Below, piece after piece: positions 54,490 through 64,000 of a DNA stretch of 64,000 nucleotides (the stretch's first letter is position 1; each line of letters begins with the position of its first letter). The DNA is from Trichinella spiralis. Its lineage: Eukaryota > Nematoda > Enoplea > Trichinellida > Trichinellidae. The notes beneath the pieces were generated by a model. It was not told the origin of the DNA, made no database searches, and worked only from the letters and a program-made list of their open reading frames with translations. The position numbers were made by a program, and so were the translations under genes. The stretch lies in NCBI GenBank assembly GCA_000181795.3, contig CM012954.1, positions 11,105,576-11,169,575 on the forward strand, written 5' to 3'.

Positions 54490-54865
54490 CGAAGTTGTTC
54501 ATTTATTCATTCATTCATTCACAAAGGGGTTTTTGTTCTGTTTATGCCTCTTGGATCTTATACAAAAAAAGCAACATATTGGATAAAGAAGTAAATTATT
54601 AAAATAAATTGTAAATTCAATTTTGGCAACAACATTGTACATATCAGCTGCGGCAGCGAGCGAATTTTTCTTTTTTTTAAGGAATAAAGCATCGTGGCGA
54701 CGGGTTCCACAAAATATATAAATGGTCACTTTTGATATGATGAAATTGGCAATATTTAAAAGAAAAAAACAGTTTGAGAGAAAGAGAGCGACAGAGAAAA
54801 GTAGCATGAAGAAGGAGGATAGAGGAAGAAAAAAGTAATATAAAGTGGAAATACCTCAGTAATGC
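54490..54865. other. Tail-to-tail spacer between two ZP genes
   Basis: The 3' ends of the plus-strand cuticlin-like gene and the minus-strand PAN/ZP gene meet here. (ATTC)n lies near 54505, and AAAATAAATTG near 54602 is a polyadenylation signal for the plus-strand gene. The two transcripts may overlap. Confidence 0.5.
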
Positions 54866-57228
54866 TTATCCATGAAAGAAACCCGGATTTTGGATGCCGC
54901 TGGGTACATTTCCAGTTTTCATAAAGTATTGCAATTCATGCACGCTGTTCACCACTACCAGTTGGCGGCTAACTACGTGATCACCTTCGGTGAAAGTGAA
55001 CGAATCTTTGGTTGTCGTACTACTACTACTACTACTCATCGTTTGCATTGGAACATTCTGCGGCTGTATGTCGCTGGTCGGTAAAATTGATCCCGAATCA
55101 GAGCATCCTTCCACTGCCGGGCAGATGGGCTTAAAATTGTTGAAACAACAATTTACACACATATACAAGCACACGTCACAATCTGTTGTTTTTTTAATAA
55201 CCATGGTCTTACCCGATGGCATGGTCCAAAGTTGCAATTTCTGACAAGGCATGAAAAAAGCACTTCACTAGTTGTCGTGTAGCGGAACGCTTCCATGGAT
55301 ACTTTGACACCAGAGAAGGATGATTCAGGAGGGCAGACAAGTCCAACACCGTCAGCCTGACACCTGTTTGTGAATTGTGAAAATAATAAAAGAGAGAAAA
55401 ATGTGATAAAAATTAATGGAAATTACCCGTTTCGAATAATTTGCAAAGGATCACGTTCCCAAGCGTAAGGAGAATTGACAGGTTCTATTTGACAGGCTAC
55501 CAAGATGAGGTTGTTAGCTGAAAAATGAATCGAGAAAAAATCAGAAAATCCATAAGTGATTAAGCTATTCAATCGTTGTAAATTATGCTGTTTACTTCGT
55601 AAAGAAGAATGGGTCGGTGTAAACTGCAAAGTGATCTTGCTACCGATGACCACCGCTTTCACGTTCTGACCATTGTGTAAAATGTCGAATTGAATCTCCT
55701 CTTTCATTGTAACATTGTTGTTGTTGTTGTTGTTATCAGATGTCAGTGTTGTAGTTTGAGTAGTGGTCGGTGGGGATGTTGGTGTTGTCCTGGTTGTTGT
55801 TGTTGTTGTTGTTTGTGTTGTTGTGGGGGTCACTTGAATTGGCTGCTCAGTTTGCACAACGGTGCCGGTCCTCTTCGACGACGGAACAATATCAACGGCG
55901 GTACCAACTACGGCCGACGGATAAGAAGAAGACGAAGCGGCTTTGTTGTCCAAGCGTGGACATCTGGCTTGGTAAATCAAATCCTGAAAAAACTGTCTTT
56001 TAAAAAACAATAACCAGCATGTAAATTATATGCAAAATTTAAGCTACTCTACCTGGTCAGTGACGAAATAGAGCGGCTGAACGCCGTCCATTGAAACCAC
56101 AGCATCGAGGACAAAATTGTCACCCTGAAATGAATGAATGAATCGTTTCATTGATGAAGAAGAAGAGGATCAATGGAAATTCACTTCGACAGTGATGCTG
56201 TCGGAACAATTTTTCCCTTCGGTTGGAAAGGGAAAAAACAAGCTGAACGTGGTCTTTTCGTGCGGTTCAACGCGACAAGTGAAAAAATCATACAAGCCGT
56301 ACAAAGCTCCAGTGTAGGGAAATTTGCTTTCGGCTTTGACCAGAATGCCCTTGTCACTGCAGACATGCGTCAACTGTACGCTGCCTTGAAATGTGGAAAA
56401 AATTTTTACCACAAAAAAATGAATGAGAACAACAACAAAAAAATGATTATTACTGTTTTGACAATTGTTTTCGTAATAATCAATACGGTAATTGGGATTG
56501 TTGTTCACCTGCACGTGACGAGGCTTGGTCAGTCGGTTGTGGGTGCTCAGCTTGCACATGGCAGATGTGCGGTTGTAAGTCACCGACCGGCAGTGTATTG
56601 TCGTCTCGTCCAAACAGGCGCCCAAACAATCTTCCAGACGTTGAGCTGTGAATTGTTTGTCAATTAAATTTTCATCCATAAAACGATCAATGTAAAAATC
56701 AAATTGATGCGTTGATTTGCAAGCATTTTTAGCTGAAAAAAAATAATACATATATAGTAAATAGATAATGAGGTCGATTAATGTTGACTCACTGTTGACG
56801 CAGTATTTGCGGAAAAAGGCGTACTGGTCGTTGGCTTCAGCATACCAGTCGACGTTGCGGAGTTGGTCGTTTTGAAAAAATTGACAATCGCTAGTCAAAT
56901 CACTGGTCCCATATTTGTAATTGAAGCCAGCACAGGGAAGCTCCACGCCGGGCTTTTCTGGGTACGCTTCGTCCGAGCAGAGTAGCATGCAGTTTCCAAG
57001 CGTGTGCGAGCCGCTCACTTTGGCCGTCAAGCCGACCCTCACCCGAGCCCATCGCACATAAACTGGCACGCAATCACGTTGTACAGTACGGTCTGAAAAT
57101 TAAGTAAAAGAAAAAAATAATTTGCATAATGATGATGAAATAATATTCCATTTACCGTTGGATGTGACGACGACAAAGTGAATTGTTTGAAGCAAAAATG
57201 CAGCCAATAATATTGTCCTGATGTTCAT
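54866..57228 (-). CDS. Secreted PAN/ZP protein with mucin-like linker (LET-653-like)
   Basis: Nine exons: 57228-57156, 57092-56793, 56732-56454, 56384-56185, 56124-56053, 55983-55596, 55517-55427, 55363-55213 and 55129-54866. They give 605 aa, all phases matching. A signal peptide (MNIRTILLAAFLL) is followed by two PAN modules, each on one phase 1-1 exon (about 25-124 and 125-217). The ZP-N half spans about 218-320. A Thr/Ser/Pro/Asn-rich stretch (about 320-403) should be heavily O-glycosylated. The ZP-C half runs on to about 530. There is no membrane helix and no RXXR site ahead of one, so it should be released whole. LET-653 of C. elegans, which shapes duct lumens, also combines PAN, mucin-like and ZP parts without an anchor. 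There the mucin-like part precedes the ZP domain; here it splits it. Confidence 0.88.
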
Positions 57229-57851
57229 GTCGAGCACCGAATTCTACAGTGAATAGAAGAAAAAATGTTCAATTTTTTTCTTATTTTAAAAATTAAATCG
57301 CGTTTTTTGAACTTTTCTCCGACTGGACAAAAAATATGATGTTCAAGTTTAGTAATTTTGAATGTTACAAATTCAAAAAAAAAAACAAACAAACAAAAAC
57401 AAATAACAAGTCGAATAAGAAGAAACAAATAATGAATAGAATCAATGAATAAGAAAATTTCAATACAGACTATGCTTTTGAATTTGAACAGAGAGACAGA
57501 GAGTGGGTATGCGCGTACGTGCTTGTGATGTGTACGGTATGACCTGAATAGATTTTTTCTTCCAACGGTAAAATTTTCTAGAAAACACTTACTGTTGAAG
57601 AGTGTTAATAATAAGCAAGCTGTGATGACGACCGGTCGACGGTCGGTGTGGACATAAGTATCTGTCTGTCTGTATGTTTGGGAAGCTGGCAAGCCTTGGC
57701 GGCTATGTGCTTTTGCTAGTGAACGTCACAAGAGGAAGACCTTGGACTGACCTGATCCAGAGTGCCAAAGTAAACGTGATTGTGAAAAATAATCAAGGAC
57801 AGCCTGGGCCATTGCAAGGTTGTCGTTTGCTTGATGTTATTGTGGTCTGTC

Positions 57852-58089
57852 CGCTTTATTTATGCTCTGAGCTAGCTAAGTGATAGTAAATGGTCGAAGT
57901 TGACAAATGAATGCAAACTGGACGGACGACAGCTGAATTGATGGTTGAAGTCCACAAACAGAGAAATGACCAATCATGCAGTTGGACGAAATTATGGGCG
58001 GGGCCAGGAGTTTTTAGGGTCAAGAGAAAGAGAGAGACCGAAAATTTGAAATAAAAAAGCCGCTTCATCGTTCCGTTGCCAGGCAACGG
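57852..58089 (-). promoter_or_regulatory. Promoter-like cluster: RFX X-box, GC box, CCAAT, TATA-like
   Basis: Reading toward the PAN/ZP gene one meets, in order, a perfect RFX-type palindrome CCGTTGCCAGGCAACGG (58073-58089), a GC box GGGCGGGGCC (57996-58005), a CCAAT box near 57970 and a TATA-like CATAAATAAAG (about 57852-57863). Order and orientation fit a promoter for the minus-strand gene about 620 bases upstream of its ATG. Confidence 0.4.
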
Positions 58090-58363
58090 CAGTTGGTGTC
58101 GTTGAACTGACTGTTCGGGCGTGCAAAAGGAGCGTCGTACCTTGACGCTGGCAACCACCGACGAAACGACTGCGGCTGGTTTCACAAAAAAATTTCACTA
58201 TCAAACAAACAACATCACTGACAATAATAATATTATTATTATTAAAAATACAAAAATGTGGAAGGAAGATCTGGTTTGTTTTTTGATTAGCCAAATTTTT
58301 CCGCGCAATTCTATCCAACGACATTAACCATTTCAACAAGGTTACCGGCCTCGAGAACAAACC

Positions 58364-58390
58364 GCACACACACACACACACACACACACA
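58364..58390. repeat. (CA)n microsatellite
   Basis: About 13 CA units upstream of the PAN/ZP gene. Similar CA/GT tracts lie near 22515, 27218, 28167 and 38412. Confidence 0.9.
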
Positions 58391-60163
58391 ACGCGAATCC
58401 AAAGAAATATATACCATCCATTTTCACATTCTACAGATTAACGCTAACCCTCAACAAGCATTCAATAACATGCTATAAATTCTAATTTTATCTGTGTACC
58501 GCTTTATCGTGAACGTGAAAACCAAACTAGGTCAACTTCAAAATATCACATTATAGAAGCTAGTTGAATACATGGGGAGTTTTACCAATTTGAAAATGCG
58601 AACTGAAATGTCAAAGTACCAAAAACCCTGCATATAGCTCCTATTCGAAATAATAGCACTGCCGCTGTTCAAAGGGTTAATTACAAGCCATTCTGCAATT
58701 AACAGCACCAATTATCTGTTCCTGCAATTTCGTGAATAGCACAACCAACTGCGTATACAACTTTCTTTGTCCATTGATTTCATTTTTCAAAAAAGCACAT
58801 TAAAAATAAACTATTACAGTTTCTGTCGAATTTGTTTAAAAAAACATTACTTATAAATAAATTTAAACTGAAACAAGCCAATCAATAGCAGTTAAAATTA
58901 TGATGAACACTTCGTCTACTTCACCACGTCAGCAATGGGCATGTTATGCACTGAATATATAAATAGATTCATCAAGCAGTGGTTGTTTCCTTTGAAAAGA
59001 AAAAAACTTGGAATTCCAAGGTCTTTCTTACTTCCAGTGGGAGAACAATTAATCAAATATTGAACGCAGGTAAAAAATGCATCGTATAAATTACAAATAT
59101 GAGAAAAGAAATTTTCCTTCATAAACATGCAAATTTATCAATGATAACAAAATTACACAGTATTCCAATTTACATATTACAATATTGAGACAAAATCTAT
59201 ATTCTGTGAATAGAAAACGTAAAGCAACATTAATTTAGTAATTATGTTATCAAATATTTTTCACGTAACCTGTTTAGTAGAAGCTTTTCAAATAATAATA
59301 ATAATAAAATTTGTTTTAAAGTTGAATGCTGAAATGTACATTTCAAAAACTGATGCCAATGAAACCATGTTCAAACAAATTCTTGCGAGCCTATCTCTGA
59401 TAATGCTGTTTGATAAAGTGATTGAATAATGTGAACTGCACAATGAAAAATACAAAACATGAAAATAATATACTTACTCCAATACCACCTTCTTCCACTG
59501 TCAAATTGAATCATTAAAAAATTAATTTAAACTGTTTATTCTTGGCTGTACAAGATGTTCTTTTTGTGCATAATGCTTTCTTAAATGAACGCGATGAAAA
59601 ATCTAAAAAGATAAAAATTGTTGTAAAGGTAAGTCAATATTGTGAACGTTGAGCACATTAAATTCAACAGAAATATTTATGAGAAGAAATAAAAATTTAC
59701 TGCCATTTACTGCCTCTCTTCATGGAAAGTAATTAAAAGTTGATATCATAAGCATAAATTTATAAAAGCAAATGAAACCAATAGGCAAACAAAATGATAT
59801 TAAATAAAAAAGCAACATTAACGAATTTATTTACAGACTGAGGAAGTTTTATTTTCATCTAAAAGTAAAAATCAAATACTTTATTACATATCAAAACTTC
59901 AACTTCACTAGATGAATAATTCATAAATTATTACTGTACTAAATTTACTGAACTGTTCATTTCAGTATGAAAATAATTTATTAATATAACTGCATAATTT
60001 ATATATTAAAACTTTTTATCAATTTTTGTTTATTTATTTCAAATAATTTATTGCATATATGAACGTTATTCAATTTCAAATTGAAATAAACCTGCTTTTC
60101 AAACCTAATTTCAGTAATTACTGTGGAAACAGCCGCGAAATGTAGGTGTTTTTTGCGGGAAAC

Positions 60164-63100
60164 ATGTTAGGCAGTCGTAGGTTGCCGAATTCTCGGGCCG
60201 CAATTCAAGGTAAAACCAGTGTTATTAATTAAATATTTTCAAATGCCGCATTTCTTCAAACGTTTCAAAATTGCTACATCACTGTTTAATTGTTCTGCAT
60301 TTTAATTGAGATACTTTTCAGCTTTGAAAAATTCTCAATCAACTGCATCGTCAGCTGTGACTGAAAGAAGTGACAGTAAGTTTTTTTTGGGATTTCTATT
60401 ATAAATATTATATACATGCATGTGAACGTAAAGTTTCGACGGCATGTAAAATATCGTTTATTCAAGCACTCAGTGATGCAATATCATTTGATAAAAGTGT
60501 TGACAGTAATGAGAATAATGGAGAAGAATTTGAATATTTCAAACACACATTGGCTGACTGTGCTCTTATTGTTAGTGGAACGATTGAGAAGCCTTGCATT
60601 TTAAGTATGTTTTTTCTTTACTTTTTGACTAAACTGAAAAGTGATCATTTCTAGATTGTGATCATGTAAAATTCATAAATGAACTTCGCAAGTGCTTGCA
60701 TAATCCGGATGATCGTCGTGTAATCATTCAAAATGAAAATTTCAGTATTCGTTTTTTATTTGGAATTGTTTAGAAATTTTTGGATCAATTCAGTGCTTTT
60801 ATTCAAGACCAAGAGCGTCTGAAATCGGCTCTTTTGCCGACTGAACTACCAAAGAACGACGAGTAAAGTTATAAATATTTTTCGAATATTAATTGTTATT
60901 AAATGTTTTCCTGTTTCAGAGGAATACCAGAAGATAGTTTGATCAGACTGTTACTTCGGGTGGACGAATTGCAAGTGAGCAGTTGTTATTATTGTAGAAA
61001 AAATTTCTTTACGATTATCATTTTTTTCAGGCAGACGTGGCTGTATGCCTTTTGAACATCCTACTAAAGCACTGCAAATCTACTTGGTTTTTATTTTGTT
61101 TATTTTAAAATGTCGAATTTTATAAAAATTACTTTTCAGTTCGACGCAAGAACCTGAAAATGAATTTCCTCAACTGATAATAAATCAGTTCAGATACTTG
61201 GAGCGTATTGCTGACAGCAGGGTTTGCAATTCTTTTTTTTGTAATATATACCAAGTTATTTTGTATAATCTTTTTCAGAAATTATTTTCTCACTTTTTGA
61301 AAATAGTGGAAATTGCTCCAGCTTGGATACAGCAAGAAATTTTTTATTGTCTTCCAGAATTAATTGCTGATGATTTTCATGACGAAGCAGGAAGTGCATT
61401 ATTGTAAGAAATTTTATTTTAATTTAGTTTGCAAATTTGCTTAAATTAAAATAATAAGATATATTGTATAATGTATCATACAATTTTTCAAATCATAATG
61501 ATTATCATTTGATGAAAATAAAGTAGAAATTTGATCTTGGTTTGATCTTTTATTTCACATTTTATTGGTAAATTTATATAATTTCAATTTTATTCTTTTT
61601 CGATTTTCAGATACAGTTTAATTTCTATCATGTGTATTTATAAAAAATAACTTGTAAATAATTTTTGAGAGATTTGATGGTCAGTAATCCAGTGCTGACA
61701 AATTCCATTTTTGAGACAATATGCAACTTGACTTTGTCTTTACAATTGACCCATGAGGTGAGATTATGACGCGTTTGGTTTCAATTATTTATATTTAAGT
61801 AGATCACTTTTAGATCAAGGAAATGATATCTAAATCTTTATCGTCAATTGATGTAATTCAACTACCATCGAGAGTGAAATTTTTGCTGCAATGCAATTCA
61901 TTGGAAGATGCAGTTCAAGTTATATTATTTCAGTACAAACGAATGAATATAAGATAATTTTTTTTGATTTGCAGACATTGGAAATTTTAAGAGAAAAACT
62001 TGATTTTACCCGTTTGTTTGGTGCTTATCTACTTCCAGTACTTAAGCAAGACAAAGACGGGTATGGGATGCATAATTTATCTCTCATTTTCTCTTGATAT
62101 TTTGCAACTATTCAGCATGTTTCCAATTTTAGCAGCGTTCAAGAAGCATTGAAGCTTTTGTCTAGTACAATTGAAACTGCTGTGCATTTTTCAAAATTTA
62201 TTGCTGCTGCAATAGTGAACTTTTATAATAGAAAACGCTGGCCACCAAGTGAAGACTCTTTGAAGGTTTTATTGTATTGTATTGTATTGTATAATTTATA
62301 GTAATCAATCAGTATTTCTTTTTGCCTTTTTAGGTTTTTGATTTGATAATGCTGTTTATGCTGATGAACAGTCGACATTATAAGCAAGTGAAGCGCATAT
62401 TATTGTTTCATATAAAAGCTGGCCACATCACCGGCAACGTTCTTTCGGATACATTTCACTTTAAACAAGTATATAGATTTTTTTTAACAATTTGTATAAC
62501 AAATAACATTAACGATAATTTTATTGGGAAAATATTTGTATTTTATAGCTGTTGGAACCGTATTTTTCTCAACTTATCAAAATGGCTAGTGATTTATTTG
62601 AAAGTGTCGAATTGACCGCTCAACGATTTGCTAGCAGCTTGTACGTGGAGCTTTTCCTCGTATACAAAAAAGACACCTACCGCGAGGCATTTATTTGTAT
62701 TTATTGTAAATGAATTGGCGTGTTTTTATTTTTTATTTTTTAGGATATTATTACAGCATTGCTTGATCATTGCACCGGAGAGAAGGCAGCAGTGATTGGA
62801 TGCGCGATTGATACTTTGCTAGCTTTAGCTGAAAATGATGTTGACAGTCTGTGCGAATATGATTTCATAATAGTAGTATGTATTATAAAATTTAAATTAT
62901 TTTCTCTCTCTCTCTCGTTAGTGTTTTAAAAAAATATTTGATTTCATGGCTTGCTGAGTTTCGTTTCCCGTTTTACGTTCGAACAAACACGGGCAGCATT
63001 TCGAATGCTCGCAAAAGTTGCATTTCAAATAGAAGACAATTCCACCACGTTGAAGGTTATCCGAATTTTTAATATTATTAATAAAAATTTGATTTGCTAA

Positions 63101-64000
63101 TGGAAAAATGATTTTTCAGGAAGACATGCTATTTAGCATTCAAAAATATGCCGGATCACCAACGTTGGGTTTTCAGTCGATCGGCGTTGTGGCAGCGCTG
63201 TCCGCTTTGAAAGTTGCTTTCGAATATGGCGGACAGAGAAAAACGAACAATTTGCATAATTCAAAACAAGTCGACAATATCACTTCCAACAGCAGTATAC
63301 AATTTTGCAAATTGGACGAAACGCTGTTCAATCAATTGTTGGACTTTATCTGCAATACGACGAAAAATAGCTACTTTTTGTCGGCTTTGGTGTTTGACGA
63401 ATTGTCGAACATTGTGGAAAATACTGATGATCAGTGTTCATTTAATTTGGTAAAAATTATTATTATTATTATTGTTGTTGTTGTTGTTTACATCATCTCG
63501 TTTTAAGCAATCGTTTGAACGGAACGCCAGGGACACGTTGGCCAAGTTCATTTGTGCACCCAATGATTGCAACAGGTAAAGTTGTTGAATAAAAATGAAA
63601 TTTGCATAATTTTTTTGTTTGCTTGATTTTAGAAAATTTTCACCCGATTCGCAGATCGCTTTCGGTAGCAGCGATAGTACAACAATTTTGGACGTATTTC
63701 ATTCGGTTGACATTTCTTCCGACATCCAGCCTACATCCAGCACTGCGTATGCATATACACTGTGTTCAAAGTCGGGATGTTTATTTTCAATAATTTGTTT
63801 GTTTCGAATTGAAGCAACGAATGTCCAATGGTCATTTGCTTGGCACCGGCAATACGATTTTTGCGTCTCTGTGCAAAATGTGGTTCCAACAGTTCAAATG
63901 TGGATTTGAATTTTTTGACAAGTATTAAAAATATTTTCAATAAAATTTTGATTCAATTAAATAAATAAATTTATTTTTCAAATTTTTCAGATTGTCCAAT
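60164..64000 (+). CDS. fcd-2: FANCD2, Fanconi anaemia DNA-repair protein (5' part, cut by window end)
   Basis: DNA interstrand crosslink repair clamp that works paired with FANCI. Exons: 60164-60209, 60322-60375, 60434-60604, 60655-60719, 60774-60862, 60920-60974, 61031-61086, 61140-61221, 61279-61403, 61670-61757, 61814-61918, 61975-62060, 62133-62265, 62334-62468, 62549-62686, 62744-62875, 62922-63055, 63120-63449, 63508-63575, 63633-63746, 63815-63921, 63991 onward. All junctions but one keep phase. Family matches include QFRYLERIADSR, KIVEIAPAWIQQEIF, VFDLIMLFML and CLAPAIRFLRLCAKC. Exon 15 ends at a GC donor (GAG/GCATTT); the peptide across it aligns well with human. Exon 17 opens CFKKIFDFM, where lysine 523 (62928-62930) matches human K561, the monoubiquitinated residue. 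A TGA follows at 62955-62957, while the later part of the exon (FEQTRAAFRMLAKVAF) is in another frame. This is either an assembly error or a real lesion. Confidence 0.88.

Larger units (their letters stand above)
57229..60163. other. Intergenic region between the PAN/ZP gene and FANCD2
   Basis: The first kilobase is GC-richer and holds promoter-like sites for the minus-strand PAN/ZP gene (listed separately). A (CA)n microsatellite lies at 58364-58390. From 58.5 to 60.1 kb the DNA is AT-rich with no recognisable gene, repeat family or RNA. The FANCD2 start follows a short GC-richer stretch at about 60.12-60.21 kb. Confidence 0.5.

Overview
This window is nuclear DNA from an animal, AT-rich, with spliced genes, GT-AG introns and many microsatellites. 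The gene set points to an ecdysozoan, most likely a nematode. There is a ZEB-type factor with the two-finger / homeodomain / three-finger layout known from nematode ZAG-1, plus three apical-matrix proteins built from PAN and zona pellucida (ZP) modules of the NOAH, LET-653 and cuticlin kinds. Gene spacing is looser than in Caenorhabditis; a clade I (dorylaimian) nematode is only a guess.

Layout. 1.0-5.8 kb (minus): high-affinity choline transporter, 8 coding exons. 5.8-14.1 kb: no supported gene, one promoter-like block near 9 kb. 14.1-17.2 kb (minus): acid lipase, 10 exons, complete triad. 17.2-34.1 kb: a 17-kb stretch with no confident protein gene but many GC-richer islands, two good candidate 5' exons, a TATA promoter and a paired ZEB-type E-box; it looks like the regulatory landscape of the next gene. 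34.1-36.8 kb (plus): ZEB/zag-1, two coding exons, 642 aa. 38.5-43.9 kb (minus): four-PAN plus ZP transmembrane protein (NOAH/NompA type), 806 aa. 46.5-49.4 kb (minus): G-protein alpha-i subunit, 354 aa. 51.0-52.1 kb (plus): CZIB/DUF866 protein, 158 aa. 52.6-54.5 kb (plus): cuticlin-like ZP transmembrane protein, 420 aa. 54.9-57.2 kb (minus): secreted two-PAN plus ZP protein with a mucin-like insert, 605 aa. 60.2-64.0 kb (plus): FANCD2, cut off by the window end.

How they fit together. Three apical matrix genes lie within 19 kb, two of them tail to tail; such proteins line the cuticle, ducts and sense-organ sheaths. Choline uptake, G-alpha-i signalling and ZAG-1 are all neuronal in known nematodes, but nothing here suggests an operon. 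Exon models were built by hand from splice sites, reading phase and remembered family sequences. All complete models give whole numbers of codons. The one break I could not resolve is in FANCD2, just after the lysine matching the human monoubiquitination site. No CRISPR array, tRNA, rRNA or recognisable transposase or retroelement gene was seen.
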